Source: Chersky-267 sp963744115
Lineage (GTDB): Bacteria > Chloroflexota > Limnocylindria > Limnocylindrales > CSP1-4
Assembly (NCBI GenBank): GCA_963744115.1
Contig: CAVUSI010000002.1
Span: forward strand, 372,001 to 436,000
Reading direction: 5' to 3'
DNA: 64,000 nt
Part shown: piece after piece, positions 8,029 through 17,502 of the stretch
Layout: the number at the start of each line of letters is the position of its first letter
How positions within the stretch are numbered: the stretch's first letter is position 1
Program-made: the position numbers and the translations under genes
The notes under the pieces: generated by a model
Database searches by the model: none
What the model saw: the letters and a program-made list of their open reading frames with translations, nothing else
Told to the model about the DNA's origin: nothing

Positions 8029-9132
8029 TTACTTGACCTTCACCCGGTAGATGTAGGTGACGTCCCGGACGATCCCGTGGTCGGCGTCGGCGATGCCGGT
8101 GCTGACGACCAGGGCCCAATCGCCGTGCGGCGGTGGGTCGACCGCGTACGTGCCCGGCGACGTTCCCGGCCGGACCGTGAGCGTGATCGGATCGGTCGGC
8201 GGTGTGTCAGAGCCAGCCGGCGCGTAGAACGCACCGACCCCGAAAAGCGCGCCGGAGCCGTCGAGCGACAGGGTCAGCGGGGCCTTCGCGTCGATGGGTA
8301 GCGCGGCGTCGGGGACGTTCCATTCTCCGTCGGCCGAGCCGTCGTCGGTGCAGGTCGTGTAGTCCGACGAGAACGGGATACCGTCGACCTGGTCTGCGCC
8401 GCTTGTCAGCACGAGCGTGGGGATCGGACCCGGCGTCCCGGCCGCCGTCGGCGGGCAGACGGGGGTCGGATCGACGGCCTCGGTGGCGATCGGGCTCGCC
8501 GTCGGCTGGTCACAGCGCCAGGCGACGGCCACGTCCAGTGTCGCGGTGTCGGTTCGCCCGCCGAGCGGCTGCTCGTAGCTCGCCTTGTCCTCGCCGACCG
8601 GCACGGGGTCGGCCGGATCGACCTTCAGCTGCGTCGCCCGGACGACGAGGACGTCGCCGACCGGCACGGGATCGGTCATCGTTCCCCCGGACGCGATGTA
8701 GCGGGCCCCATCCGCGCGCCGCAGCTCGGGCGATCCGCCCGCGCTGACCTGGACGTCGACGTGCTCGCCGAGCAGCTCGGTCGGCTCGCCCGCCATGGCC
8801 GTGAACGTCGCTCCCGGCGAGGTCCCATCCCAGGAGCAGGCACCCTGTCCGCTGGCCGTGACCCGGCCGAACGCGCCATCCATCGCGATGGCATACGCGC
8901 CGGCCGACGCTCCGCCTTCGAGATCGCCGGTCGGGACGATCGCCGGGACGAGCGCCGTGGCGACGTCTTCGAGCCGGCCGCCGGCCGTGCCTGTCGGAGA
9001 GCCCGAGCCACCGGCGGCAGGGGTCGCCACGGCCGGCACCGAGGCGACCGGTCCGCTCGTCGCCGCGCCTGACCCGCATCCCGCAAGGATGGGGAGGAAG
9101 AGGATCGCCAGCGCGACCGCCGAACGCTTCAT
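8029..9132 (-). CDS. Predicted lipoprotein, unknown function
   Basis: A 367-residue secreted protein. The ATG at 9132 gives a clean lipoprotein signal, MKRSAVALAILFLPILAGC, with Cys19 as the lipidation site; the longer open frame upstream has no signal and is rejected. A serine/glycine/threonine-rich spacer follows, then a globular region with several cysteines (GACSWDG, WRCDQ, CTDDG) that may form disulfides. Repeated DPVPVG phrases occur around residues 205 and 225. No enzyme motif is recognised. It lies 19 bp downstream of the PAC2-family gene and is probably co-transcribed. Extracytoplasmic location is well supported; function is unknown. Confidence 0.75.
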   Translation of the reverse strand: MKRSAVALAILFLPILAGCGSGAATSGPVASVPAVATPAAGGSGSPTGTAGGRLEDVATALVPAIVPTGDLEGGASAGAYAIAMDGAFGRVTASGQGACSWDGTSPGATFTAMAGEPTELLGEHVDVQVSAGGSPELRRADGARYIASGGTMTDPVPVGDVLVVRATQLKVDPADPVPVGEDKASYEQPLGGRTDTATLDVAVAWRCDQPTASPIATEAVDPTPVCPPTAAGTPGPIPTLVLTSGADQVDGIPFSSDYTTCTDDGSADGEWNVPDAALPIDAKAPLTLSLDGSGALFGVGAFYAPAGSDTPPTDPITLTVRPGTSPGTYAVDPPPHGDWALVVSTGIADADHGIVRDVTYIYRVKVK

Positions 9133-9151
9133 CGGGCTGCTGACGGTCCGA

Positions 9152-10013
9152 TCAATTCGGGAGGGTGCCCTGGCCACCGGGGGCGCCGCGGTCACGCAGG
9201 AAGCGCTCGATCTCCGAGATGAGCTCGTCGCCGGCCGGGAGGCGTTCCTCGTCGACCATCGATTCGAGCCGCTCGACGTACGCCCTGGTCGCCTCGTCGG
9301 CGCCCGTCGCCAGGTCGAGCCGGGTCCGCAGCTGGCGTGCCTCATCCTCGAGGGGGCCGGGCGGGACGGACACCCCGAGGTGCGTCTCGATCGCGCGGAG
9401 CAGAGCGAGCGCGGCGACCGGATACGGCCCGGAGACGTAATGAGGAACCTGGGCGAAGTAGCCGAGGGCCGGCGTGCCGGCAGCCGCGAGCGTCATCTCC
9501 AGGACGGACACGGCCGCCGACGGGACGCGCAGGTTTCCCTGGGGTCCCGGTCGGACCCCGGCTCGGAGGAGGCCGGGCGCCGACTCGGTCCCGATGATCG
9601 GGACGGCCCGGGTGTGGGGTACCGCCGCCGGGATCGCGCCCATGCTGATCCACTCGACGATACCGAGGCGATCGACCAGCTCGACCACGTCCGCCGCGAA
9701 CTCGCGCCAGCGGAAGTCGGGCTCCGCGCCGGTCAGGATGAGCAGATCTCGCCCGTCGACCGTCGACCGGCGCAGGGTGAGCTCGGGCCAGGTGAGCTCA
9801 TTCAGCCGGCCGTCGAGGATGTCGAGGGTCGGGCCGTCGGGCGCGGTAGTCGAACAGCAGGTCGGCGTCGAACGTCGCGACGACCGGGCCGTCGCCGGCG
9901 AGCAGCTCGGCGGCGGTGGTCGCCGAGGAGCCGGAATCGACCCATCCGTCGAAGGCCGCGATGAGGGTCGGGGCCACGAGGTCGGACGGGGCGTCCAGGC
10001 GATAGAGGCTCAC
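9152..10013 (-). CDS. PAC2 family protein (single-base frameshift)
   Basis: Two frames together make one PAC2 (proteasome assembly chaperone-like) protein of about 286 residues. The N-terminal part starts at GTG 10013 with LIAAFDGWVDSGSSATTA and reaches LFDYRARRP. The rest resumes in the next frame as TLDILDGRLNELTWPEL and continues through the 178-residue C-terminal part (MGAIPAAVPHTRAVPI). Removing one base near 9831-9836, at a GGG run on the plus strand, restores the whole frame. In Actinobacteria and relatives PAC2-like proteins are often encoded near proteasome or RNA-processing genes, but their function is not settled. An assembly indel is more likely than a true pseudogene because both halves are well conserved. 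Confidence 0.78.
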
Positions 10014-10019
10014 CGCTCA

Positions 10020-10025
10020 AGGATA
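10020..10025 (-). promoter_or_regulatory. Leaderless-type -10 element of the PAC2 gene
   Basis: TATCCT on the minus strand ends 6 nt before the GTG at 10013, placing the expected transcription start at or next to the start codon. There is no Shine-Dalgarno sequence. The same TANNNT-6-start arrangement recurs at several other genes in the window. Confidence 0.5.
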
Positions 10026-10079
10026 GGCGACGTTCGCCCGGCTGGCGTCGGGTGGATCGCCGGCGGATCGTCCCCGGGC

Positions 10080-11108
10080 TCACGCGGCGCTCGTAGGTGT
10101 GAGCTCGCGCGACAGGACCTCGCCGTGGTCCACGACCCGGAACCCGAGCGCCTCGTACAGGCGGAGTGCTCCGGTGGGGTTCTCCGCATCCACCCCGAGC
10201 AGGGCGGTGTCGAGTCCCCGTTCACGGAGTCCGGCCATCGCGCTGACGATGAGCGCGCTCGCGACACCGCGCTTCCGCCACGGACGTCTGACGCTGATCT
10301 GGTCGAGCCAGCCGCGCTTCGTCCCGAGCTCGGCGTTCTCGGCGCGGGGGATCGTCGTCACGATCACGCCGACGACCTCATCGCCCTCCCAGGCGACCCG
10401 CCACAGCGACGTGTCGAGGTCGGGGTTCCCGAACGTCCGCTCGAGGTCGTCGTCCGTCTGCTCGCGGTAGCCCCAGTGGTCCCGGAAGGCCTCCGCCTCG
10501 GCCTCGAAGATGCGTCGGTGGTCTGCCGCGGTGACCGGGCGGATCTCGAGGCCGTCGGGCAGCGCTCGATCCGGGATCGGATCGGCGAGCGACCGGGCCA
10601 TCTCGGAGAAGTAGCGGATCGTCTCGTACCCGTCCGAGTGGAGGAGCGCCCGGCATCCGACCTGGCCACCGAAGATCCAGGCCTGCAGGCGCTTCTCCGC
10701 GTCGACCGGATGCGTGGCGGCGATCGATCGCAGGCGGTCCTGCTCGGCGTGCAGCAGGGCCCGGCCGATCCCGTGCCGCCGGACCGACGGCTCGACCTCG
10801 CCGCTGCTCACGTAGGTGTACTGACCGTCGCGGATCGACCAGCTCGCCCGCGCATAGGCGACGATCCGTCCGTCGATCTCGGCCACGATGAGGTCCCGGG
10901 CCGTGTCCTCGTTGACCGCGTGGTCGAGCTCGTTGGCGAGGTCGCCGACCGTCACGAAGAAGTCGACCGCGTCGGCGTGATGGGCGGCGGTGATGACCTC
11001 GACCATGCCGGGCAGGTCCGTCGAGCCGCGGAACCGGCGGAAGCGCAGGCCTGGGAGGCTGGGTGCCCCCCGGAGCCCGATCGTGTCGCGGTCATCGCGT
11101 CCCGTCAT
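10080..11108 (-). CDS. Tandem-GNAT acetyltransferase
   Basis: A 342-residue protein with two GNAT folds. The N-terminal half has the acetyl-CoA loop region EPSVRRHGIGRALL (about residue 105). The C-terminal half has QISVRRPWRKRGVASALI followed by GVDAENPTGALRLYEALGFRVV, the full motif A/B of an active N-acetyltransferase. The first domain looks less canonical. I chose the ATG at 11108; the upstream extension of the open frame is arginine-rich shadow. Substrate unknown; single-protein amine or antibiotic acetylation is possible. A second GNAT gene lies 71 bp upstream on the same strand. Confidence 0.8.
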   Translation of the reverse strand: MTGRDDRDTIGLRGAPSLPGLRFRRFRGSTDLPGMVEVITAAHHADAVDFFVTVGDLANELDHAVNEDTARDLIVAEIDGRIVAYARASWSIRDGQYTYVSSGEVEPSVRRHGIGRALLHAEQDRLRSIAATHPVDAEKRLQAWIFGGQVGCRALLHSDGYETIRYFSEMARSLADPIPDRALPDGLEIRPVTAADHRRIFEAEAEAFRDHWGYREQTDDDLERTFGNPDLDTSLWRVAWEGDEVVGVIVTTIPRAENAELGTKRGWLDQISVRRPWRKRGVASALIVSAMAGLRERGLDTALLGVDAENPTGALRLYEALGFRVVDHGEVLSRELTPTSAA

Positions 11109-11179
11109 GATCGCCCCCCAACTCGACCGGGCCTCGCAGTCCGCCCATGATGCCACCGCTGTCGGGTCGTGTCCGACGA

Positions 11180-12019
11180 TCAGCCGGCGAACCGCCAGGC
11201 GTCGACGTCGCGGACCGGCTCGAAGCCGATCTCCTGGTAGATGTGGTTCGACGTCGGGTTGGCCAGGTCGGTGAACAGGAACACGAACCGACGACCGGCG
11301 TCCAGCTGGACCTGGCTGGTGCCGGCGACGCACGCTGAGGCGTACCCGCGCCCCCGCAGCTCCGGTGGCGTGTACACCGGGCCGATCCGGATCCCGTGCG
11401 GTGTCCGCGAATGGGCGCTCGCGAGCGAGACGGGGCCCTCGTCGTCCCATAGGTAGATGCCGCCGAGGGCGATCCGACGGTCCACCATCGCATGGTCGAG
11501 CGGCGGATTGTCCGGCGGGAGCGCCTCGCGCATGAACGACTCGATCCAGGCGATGACGACCTCCCGATCGTCGGGACCGGCCAGCCGGAGTCGACCGGAG
11601 ATAGCGGGCGGGTGGCGCACGACGCTCAGTCGGAAGATGCGTTCGGCGATCGCCACCACCGGCCGCCGCCCGGTCGGTCGACACCAGCGCTCGGCGAACG
11701 CCGCCGCATGCTCCTTGGGGCCGGTCACGCCCGGGAGGTCCAGGTCCGCCACCGCATCAGCCAGGACCCCGACCGCGTCCGGATCGTCGACCTCGCTGAG
11801 GACCAGGTTGTGCGGCGGCGTCCGGACCGCGGCGAGGGCGATCCGCTCGCCAGATCGGACGACGAAGAGATCCGGCGGCTCGTCACCCGCCCACGGTCGC
11901 TCGCGCAGCATCGTGCAGATCCCGAGCAGGAGGTTGTGCTCGGCCTCGCGCGCCTCGAGGAACTCGCCGGCCGCGCCGAGGAACTCGTCGACCGTCCCGC
12001 AGCGCTGGACCGCGATCAT
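11180..12019 (-). CDS. GNAT family acetyltransferase
   Basis: A 279-residue GNAT protein. The C-terminal half carries the conserved elements: IGPVYTPPELRGRGYASACV (acetyl-CoA pyrophosphate loop) and FTDLANPTSNHIYQEIGFEPV. The N-terminal half (about 130 residues, including NLLLGICTML) belongs to the region common to bacterial two-part GNATs of this size. No substrate can be inferred. It begins 12 bp downstream of the LLM oxidoreductase stop, so these genes probably form one transcription unit. Confidence 0.82.
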   Translation of the reverse strand: MIAVQRCGTVDEFLGAAGEFLEAREAEHNLLLGICTMLRERPWAGDEPPDLFVVRSGERIALAAVRTPPHNLVLSEVDDPDAVGVLADAVADLDLPGVTGPKEHAAAFAERWCRPTGRRPVVAIAERIFRLSVVRHPPAISGRLRLAGPDDREVVIAWIESFMREALPPDNPPLDHAMVDRRIALGGIYLWDDEGPVSLASAHSRTPHGIRIGPVYTPPELRGRGYASACVAGTSQVQLDAGRRFVFLFTDLANPTSNHIYQEIGFEPVRDVDAWRFAG

Positions 12020-12031
12020 CGGCTGTCGACG

Positions 12032-12925
12032 TCAGCCGAGCTCGAGCCCGGCCGCGCGCGCGTCCTGGGCGAGCGACTCGAGGGCCTCGTCGTCCGTGGC
12101 CGACCGACGGACGAGCGCCATCACCCGATCGACCCCGGTCTCCCGGTAGCCGGCGAGCAGGTCCACCCGCCGCTGACCTTCGTCATGCGTGTACTCGCTC
12201 CAGATGTGGACGGATACCGCGAGGGAGGCCGGGTCTCGATCGAGCTCGCCGCAACGCGAGGCGATGATCGGCAGCGCCTCGACGACATCCTCGGGAAGCA
12301 TCCCGTCCAGGTTGAGCTCGTCGGCGTGCCGGGCGGCCAGACGCCAGGTCACGTTCGGACCGTTGCCGCCGACCATGATCGGGACCCGCGGTCGCTGGAT
12401 CGGCTTCGGGACGTTGATCGCATCGCGCACCCGGGCGTACGTTCCCTCGTAGGTCGCGTGGTGATGGCGATCGCCGGCCAGCATCCGGGTGATGACCTCG
12501 AGGTCATCGTCGAGCCGGGCGAGCCGTTCACGGGTCTCGGGGAACCCGTAGCCGTAGGCCTCCCACTCGTCCTCCTTCCAGCCGGCGCCGATGCCGAGCT
12601 CCATCCGGCCACCGCTGATCGTGTCGAGGGTCGCGATCATCTTGGCCGTCAGTGCGGGGTTGCGGAACGCGGTGCAGATGACGATGTGCCCGAGCCGGAC
12701 CCGCGTGGTCAGGGCGGCCAGGGCGCTCAGCGACGTGAACGATTCGAAGGTGATCTCGTCGGTCGGCCGCGGGATCGTGTGGAAGTGGTCGAACAGCCAG
12801 ATCGACTCGAACCCCAAGCGCTCGGCCTGGAGCGCGACCTGGGTCGTGCGCTGCCACGCCGCAAGCGGATCCCACCCGTCGTACTCGCCGACCCAACCCT
12901 GCGGGACGATCACGCCGATCCTCAT
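12032..12925 (-). CDS. LLM-class F420-dependent oxidoreductase
   Basis: A 297-residue luciferase-like TIM-barrel flavin/F420 oxidoreductase. Typical segments: RIGVIVPQGW at the N-terminus, AERLGFESIWLFDHF, ALAALTTRVRLGHIV, ATLDTISGGRMELGIGAGW and PIMVGGNGPN. These match the F420-dependent subgroup found in Actinobacteria and Chloroflexi. The ATG at 12925 is preceded by a strong GGAGGG Shine-Dalgarno, which selects it over the longer open frame. The substrate is not predictable. A divergent aminotransferase begins 105 bp away, and a palindromic ATAGGCCTAT with -10-like hexamers on both strands lies between them. Confidence 0.9.
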   Translation of the reverse strand: MRIGVIVPQGWVGEYDGWDPLAAWQRTTQVALQAERLGFESIWLFDHFHTIPRPTDEITFESFTSLSALAALTTRVRLGHIVICTAFRNPALTAKMIATLDTISGGRMELGIGAGWKEDEWEAYGYGFPETRERLARLDDDLEVITRMLAGDRHHHATYEGTYARVRDAINVPKPIQRPRVPIMVGGNGPNVTWRLAARHADELNLDGMLPEDVVEALPIIASRCGELDRDPASLAVSVHIWSEYTHDEGQRRVDLLAGYRETGVDRVMALVRRSATDDEALESLAQDARAAGLELG

Positions 12926-12993
12926 CGGTCCCTCCGACGACGTGGATGTCGAGCCGTCGCACCCCGGCCGACGGCGGTCCAGCGTCGGTCCCA

Positions 12994-13009
12994 AGGATAG
13001 GCCTATGCT
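12994..13009. promoter_or_regulatory. Divergent -10 elements around a palindrome
   Basis: The 10-bp palindrome ATAGGCCTAT (12997-13006) overlaps TATCCT on the minus strand (12994-12999, towards the LLM oxidoreductase) and TATGCT on the plus strand (13004-13009, towards the aminotransferase). The plus transcript would start about 13016, directly at the AGGAGGA ribosome-binding site. Confidence 0.4.
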
Positions 13010-13029
13010 CTGGCCAGGAGGACCATCCC

Positions 13030-14213
13030 ATGACGATGACGGTCGGGCGGAACGAGCGACTGGCGGCCACCATCGCTCCGTTCCTGTCGTTCTTCGAGGG
13101 GTCGATGGCCAGGTGGAACGGCGACCCGTCGATCGCGAACTTCGCGGTGGGCAATCCCCAGGAGATGCCGCTGCCGGGGTACGTCGAAGCGCTACGGGCT
13201 GCGCTGGTCCCGCAGGACAAGGACTGGTTCGCCTACAAGCTGAGCGAGCCGAGGTCCCAGGCGGCGGTCGCGCGGGGCCTCAGCGCCCGGACCGGGATCG
13301 ACTGGGATCCCGCCGACGTGGCCATGACCAACGGCGGGTTCGCCGCCCTGGCCGTCACGATCCGCGCGATCGTCGAACCGGGCGACGAGGTCGATCTTCG
13401 TGTCGCCGCCGTGGTTCTTCTACGAGCTCCTCATCGCGTCCGCCGACGCGACCCCGGTCCGGGTCCGGTTCACGCCGCCCGCCTTCGACCTCGACACCGC
13501 GGCGATCGAGGCCGCCATCACCCCGCGCACCCGAGCGGTGCTGATCAACTCGCCGCACAACCCGACCGGCCGGATCTACCCGATCGAGGCGCTCCGCGAG
13601 CTCGGCGAGATGCTGGCGCGGCGGTCGGCCGGGCGCGATCGCCAGATCGTCCTCATCTGCGACGAGCCGTACAACCGGATCGTCTTCGACGGGATCACCT
13701 TCCACAGCCCGGCCGAGGTCTACCCCAGCACGATCACGACCTACTCCTACGGCAAGACGCTGCTGGCGCCCGGGATGCGCATCGGCTACGTCACGTTCCC
13801 GCCGACGATGCCGCACCGCGAGGAGCTGCGGCAGGCGGTGATGCTGGCCCAGCTGTCGACGGGCTACTCGTTCCCGAACGCGCTCCTCCAGCACGCGATC
13901 GAGGACCTCGAACGGCTGTCGATCGACATCGGGGCGCTCGAGCGACGACGCGACCGGTTCGTGCCGGCACTCACGGGCGATGGGCTACGAGACGACGATG
14001 CCGGAAGGGACGTTCTACGTGATGGCCCGCTCGCCGATCGCCGACGATGTCGCCTTCGCCGAGACGCTGGCGAACCACGGGGCACTCGTCCTGCCGGGTT
14101 CCATCGTCGAGGTCCCGGGCTGGTTCCGGATCAGCCTGACCGCATCGGACGCGATGGTCGAGCGGGGCCTGCGCAGCTTCGCCACCGCGATCGAGTCGAC
14201 CGCCCGGGTCTGA
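13030..14213 (+). CDS. PLP-dependent aminotransferase, class I/II (two frameshifts)
   Basis: Three successive frames encode one fold-type I aminotransferase of about 393 residues. Part one starts at ATG 13030 after an AGGAGGA site (FAVGNPQEMPLPGY). Part two holds INSPHNPTGRIYP, ICDEPYNRI and SYGKTLLAPGMRIGY, where the lysine is the PLP Schiff-base residue. Part three is MGYETTMPEGTFYVMARSP to the stop. The shifts lie at about 13393 (GTCGATC, expected GTCATC) and about 13979 (GGCGATG, expected GGCATG); each is one extra G before AT. Likely an aspartate/aromatic-type aminotransferase. It precedes a GcvT-like gene and an FAD oxidoreductase, suggesting amino-acid or amine catabolism. Assembly error is the simplest explanation of the shifts. 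Confidence 0.82.
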
Positions 14214-14355
14214 CGCCGGAGGACGTGACCCGGCGGGCGGATTGTCCCACCAGCCTAGACAGTCGAACGCAACCGTCGGGCGACCACCTACCGTGGCGTC
14301 GTCGAAGGCCGACCAAGGTCGTCCCGCGGCGACGAAACGCGCAGTGAGGCCGTTG

Positions 14356-15555
14356 ATGATCCGGACGACGCCGTTCCACGAGCGCCTCGCGGCGCTCAAC
14401 GAGACGGGCCTGTGGGAGCACTGGTCGAACCACCTGGCGGCGACCCGCTACCAGATGTCCGAGAAGTTCGAGTACTTCGCGATCCGCAACAGCGCCGGTC
14501 TGTTCGACTCGTCGCCGCTGTACAAGTACCGGATCCACGGGTCGGACGCGGAGCGATTCCTGGCGGGCGTGCTCGCCCGCGACGTCCGGACCTGTCAGCC
14601 TGGCCACGCCCAATACACGATCTGGTGCGACGATCGCGGGTTCGTCGTCGAGGATGGGGTCATCCTGCGCCACGGTCCGTCGGAGTTCGTGCTGACGGCG
14701 GCCGAGCCGAACCTGGCCTACTTCGCGGAGCTGATCGGCCGGATGGACGTGTCGATCGAGGAGGTCTCCGACGACTGGGCGGTCCTGGCGGTCCAGGGGC
14801 CGCGGTCGCGCGACCTGCTCGCCGCGCTCGCGCCGGCGGTCGCGGGATTGCCGTACTTCGGGCTGACCTCGACGAAGATCGCCAAGGTCCCGGTCCATGT
14901 CTCGCGGACCGGCTTCACCGGCGACCTCGGGTTCGAGGTCTGGGCGCCGGCGGCCGATGCCCTCACGGTCTTCGACGCGATCTGGGGCGTCGGTCGCGGC
15001 CAGGGCGTGATCCCGATCGGGATGATCGCGCTGTACATGGCCCGGATCGAGGCAGGCCTTCTCCTGCTCGACGTCGACTTCCACTCGAGCCGCTTCGCCT
15101 GGACGGACGCCGACCGCTCGACGCCGATCGAGCTCGGGCTCGGCTGGATGTTCCGCGACCTGGCGAACGACGACCGCGAGTTCATCGGCGGTGACGCGAT
15201 CCGCCGCGAGATCGCCGGCAGGACGTCGCGCTGGAAGCTGTCCGGCCTGGTCGTCGACTGGCGCGACTACGACCGGATCTACGACGGTGCGGGGCTCATC
15301 CCGCCCAAGGATCACACCCCGATCCAGGACGAGTACTACATCTACGACGACGACCTGAACCAGCTCGGCTACGCCACGAGCCAGATGTACTCGCCGATCC
15401 TCCAGCGTCACATCGCCCTGGCGCGGGTGCCGCTCGACCGGACCGCGCCGGGGTCACGGGTGAAGCTCGAGCTCGCCGTCAACCACCGCTACGAGTACTT
15501 CGACGCGAACGTGGCCCGCACGCCGCTGTACAACCCCGAGCGAAGGACCGCCTGA
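14356..15555 (+). CDS. GcvT-like aminomethyltransferase / tetrahydrofolate-dependent demethylase
   Basis: A 399-residue protein of the glycine-cleavage T-protein superfamily. It has the N-terminal substrate region (FAIRNSAGLFDSSPL), the GFVVEDGVILRHG element where the T-protein catalytic aspartate lies, VLAVQGPRSRDLL, VSRTGFTGDLGFEVW and ARIEAGLLLL. No P, H or L proteins are nearby, so glycine cleavage is unlikely; GcvT homologues such as DMSP or methylamine-type demethylases pass a methyl group to tetrahydrofolate. A GTG four codons upstream (14344) is an alternative start. The next gene, an FAD amine-oxidase-like protein, starts 1 bp after the stop, so the two are co-translated. Methyl donor unknown. 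Confidence 0.8.
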   Translation: MIRTTPFHERLAALNETGLWEHWSNHLAATRYQMSEKFEYFAIRNSAGLFDSSPLYKYRIHGSDAERFLAGVLARDVRTCQPGHAQYTIWCDDRGFVVEDGVILRHGPSEFVLTAAEPNLAYFAELIGRMDVSIEEVSDDWAVLAVQGPRSRDLLAALAPAVAGLPYFGLTSTKIAKVPVHVSRTGFTGDLGFEVWAPAADALTVFDAIWGVGRGQGVIPIGMIALYMARIEAGLLLLDVDFHSSRFAWTDADRSTPIELGLGWMFRDLANDDREFIGGDAIRREIAGRTSRWKLSGLVVDWRDYDRIYDGAGLIPPKDHTPIQDEYYIYDDDLNQLGYATSQMYSPILQRHIALARVPLDRTAPGSRVKLELAVNHRYEYFDANVARTPLYNPERRTA

Positions 15556-15556
15556 C

Positions 15557-17179
15557 ATGCCGAAGACCAAGACGACCGCCGCGACGGCCGACCGGACCTA
15601 CGACGCGATCGTGATCGGCGGTGGGCACAACGGCCTGACCAACGGCGCCTACCTGGCGAAGGCTGGGCTCCGGACGCTCGTCCTCGAGCGACGCCATCTC
15701 GTCGGTGGGGCGGCGATCACCGAGGAGCTCCGGCCCGGGTTCTGGTTCACGACGTTCTCCTATGCCCTAAGCCTCCTTCGGCCGGACATCGTCCAGGACC
15801 TCGACCTCGTCAAGCACGGGTTCATGCCGATCCTGATGCCGACGACGTTCTGCCCGAAGGAGGACGGCGACTACCTCCTGCTCGGCCAGGACCACGGCGA
15901 GAACCTCCGGGAGATCGGCCGGCAGTCGAAGCACGATGCGGACGCCTACGACGCGTTCAACCACGACGTCCTCAAGGTCATCCAGGCGATCAAGCCGCTC
16001 CTCGACGAGGTCCCGCCGGACCTCTTCAGCGACGACCCCGAGGAGCTGATCGCGCTGGCCGCACTCGGGCAGCGCTTCCGCAAGCTCGACAAGAAGGTGC
16101 TCCACGATGCGGTCCGGCTGCTGACCGGCTCGGCGGCGGACTTCCTCGACGACTACTTCGAATCGGACGTGCTCAAGGGCTACCTCGCCTCCTCGGCCAT
16201 CATCGGCACGAAGGTCGGTCCGTACTCCCAGGGGTCGGGCCTCGTCCTGCTCTATCACATCCTCGGCGAGCACGACGGCGAGATGGGCGCCTGGTCGTTC
16301 CACAAGGGCGGCAACGGCGGGTTCACCCAGGTCCTGTCGCGCGCCGCGCAGGCGCTCGGCGCCGAGATCCGGCTCGAGTCGCCGGTCGAGCGGGTCATCA
16401 CCCGGAACGGCCGGGCGACGGGTGTCGCGCTCGTCGACGGAAGCGAGTTCCATGCGCCCGTGGTCGTCTCCGCGCTCGACCCGCGCCGCACCTTCCTCGA
16501 GTTGGTCGAGCCGCGCGAGCTGCCGACCGACCTGGTCGAGACCATCCAGCGGTTCCGCTTCCAGGGCACGTCGTCCAAGGTCAACTTCGCCCTCGACGGC
16601 GTGCCGCGCTACCCGGCCCTCGGCGACCGGATCGACCAGTACCGCGGGTTCACCAACATCGGTCCGTCGATGGAGTACCTGGAGCGGGCCTTCGACGACG
16701 CCAAGTACGGCTGGTACTCGAAGCGGCCGTACCTCGACACGGCGATCCAGTCGCTGGTCGACCCGGACATGGCGCCGCCCGGCAAGGCGGTGATGAGCTG
16801 CTTCGTCCAGTACACGCCGTACCACCTCCGCGAGAGCGACTGGGACGCCGAGAAGGAGAACCTCGGGGACACCGTCCAGGCGACGCTCGAGTCGTTCTTC
16901 CCGGGGTTCGGGGACCTGGTCCTCCAGCGCGAGGTCCGGACGCCGCTCGACATCGAGCGGACGGTCGGATTGTCGGAGGGCAACATCTTCGCCGGCGAGT
17001 TCCTCGCCCCGCAGATGTTCTTCTTCCGGCCGGCGCCGGGCTGGGCACAGTACCGGACCCCGATCGACGGCTACTACCAGTGCGGCTCAGGGACCCATCC
17101 CGGCGGCTGCGTTATGGGCGCCCCCGGCAAGCTGGCCGCCGGCCAGATCCTCAAGGACCGGGCGCGGGCCCAGGCCTAG
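15557..17179 (+). CDS. FAD-dependent oxidoreductase, phytoene desaturase/PYROXD2-like
   Basis: A 540-residue flavoprotein. The dinucleotide-binding motif AIVIGGGHNGLTNGAYLA begins at about residue 16, followed by LERRHLVGGAAITEE. The C-terminal FAD segment is YYQCGSGTHPGGCVMGAPGKLAA. It resembles the phytoene-dehydrogenase-related PYROXD2 group rather than true carotenoid desaturases, and no other carotenoid genes are present. With the GcvT-like gene 1 bp upstream and an aminotransferase before that, oxidation of an amine or methylated intermediate is a reasonable inference. Confidence 0.85.
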   Translation: MPKTKTTAATADRTYDAIVIGGGHNGLTNGAYLAKAGLRTLVLERRHLVGGAAITEELRPGFWFTTFSYALSLLRPDIVQDLDLVKHGFMPILMPTTFCPKEDGDYLLLGQDHGENLREIGRQSKHDADAYDAFNHDVLKVIQAIKPLLDEVPPDLFSDDPEELIALAALGQRFRKLDKKVLHDAVRLLTGSAADFLDDYFESDVLKGYLASSAIIGTKVGPYSQGSGLVLLYHILGEHDGEMGAWSFHKGGNGGFTQVLSRAAQALGAEIRLESPVERVITRNGRATGVALVDGSEFHAPVVVSALDPRRTFLELVEPRELPTDLVETIQRFRFQGTSSKVNFALDGVPRYPALGDRIDQYRGFTNIGPSMEYLERAFDDAKYGWYSKRPYLDTAIQSLVDPDMAPPGKAVMSCFVQYTPYHLRESDWDAEKENLGDTVQATLESFFPGFGDLVLQREVRTPLDIERTVGLSEGNIFAGEFLAPQMFFFRPAPGWAQYRTPIDGYYQCGSGTHPGGCVMGAPGKLAAGQILKDRARAQA

Positions 17180-17502
17180 ATCGGGTCGATCGAGGATGGG
17201 CCTCGGCATCGATGTGCTGATCGGGACCCTCGCCCCTGCCAGTGGTCGAATCACAGGGCGACAAGCGTGGTGGGCCGCCGGGACCGCCCGTTCGTGCCCG
17301 GATCCACGCTCGAGGCCTCGTCGAATCACCACTGGCGGTGGCCGGGGGTGGCTGACCGCGGTAGGCCCAGCGGCCCGGCCGCCGAATCACGACGACAACG
17401 GGCCGCGTGGCCTGGTCCGGATCCTGGAGCGGTGCCCCGAGGCGTCGGCGTCGGCTCCGGCCGCGCCGGCTCGGCGTCGGCTCCGGCCGCGTCGGCTCGG
17501 CG
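17180..17502. other. Intergenic stretch between convergent genes
   Basis: This 323-bp stretch separates the convergent FAD oxidoreductase and DNA glycosylase genes. It contains three copies of CGAATCAC (17247, 17322, 17383). Around the first two copies is an inverted pair, GCCAGTGGT about 17238-17246 and ACCACTGGC about 17327-17335. A 26-bp tandem repeat begins at 17446. No credible coding region or tRNA is seen. Confidence 0.5.

Noticed and set aside
13030..14213. Programmed frameshifting as the explanation for the aminotransferase
   Set aside because: The shift sites have no slippery heptamer or downstream structure, and similar shifts occur in unrelated genes throughout the window.
14356..15555. 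Glycine-cleavage T-protein
   Set aside because: No P, H or L partner genes and the neighbours suggest amine oxidation; assigned to the wider GcvT-like demethylase group.
17247..17390. tRNA remnants based on repeated TCGAATC-like T-loop sequences
   Set aside because: No acceptor, D or anticodon arms can be formed around them.
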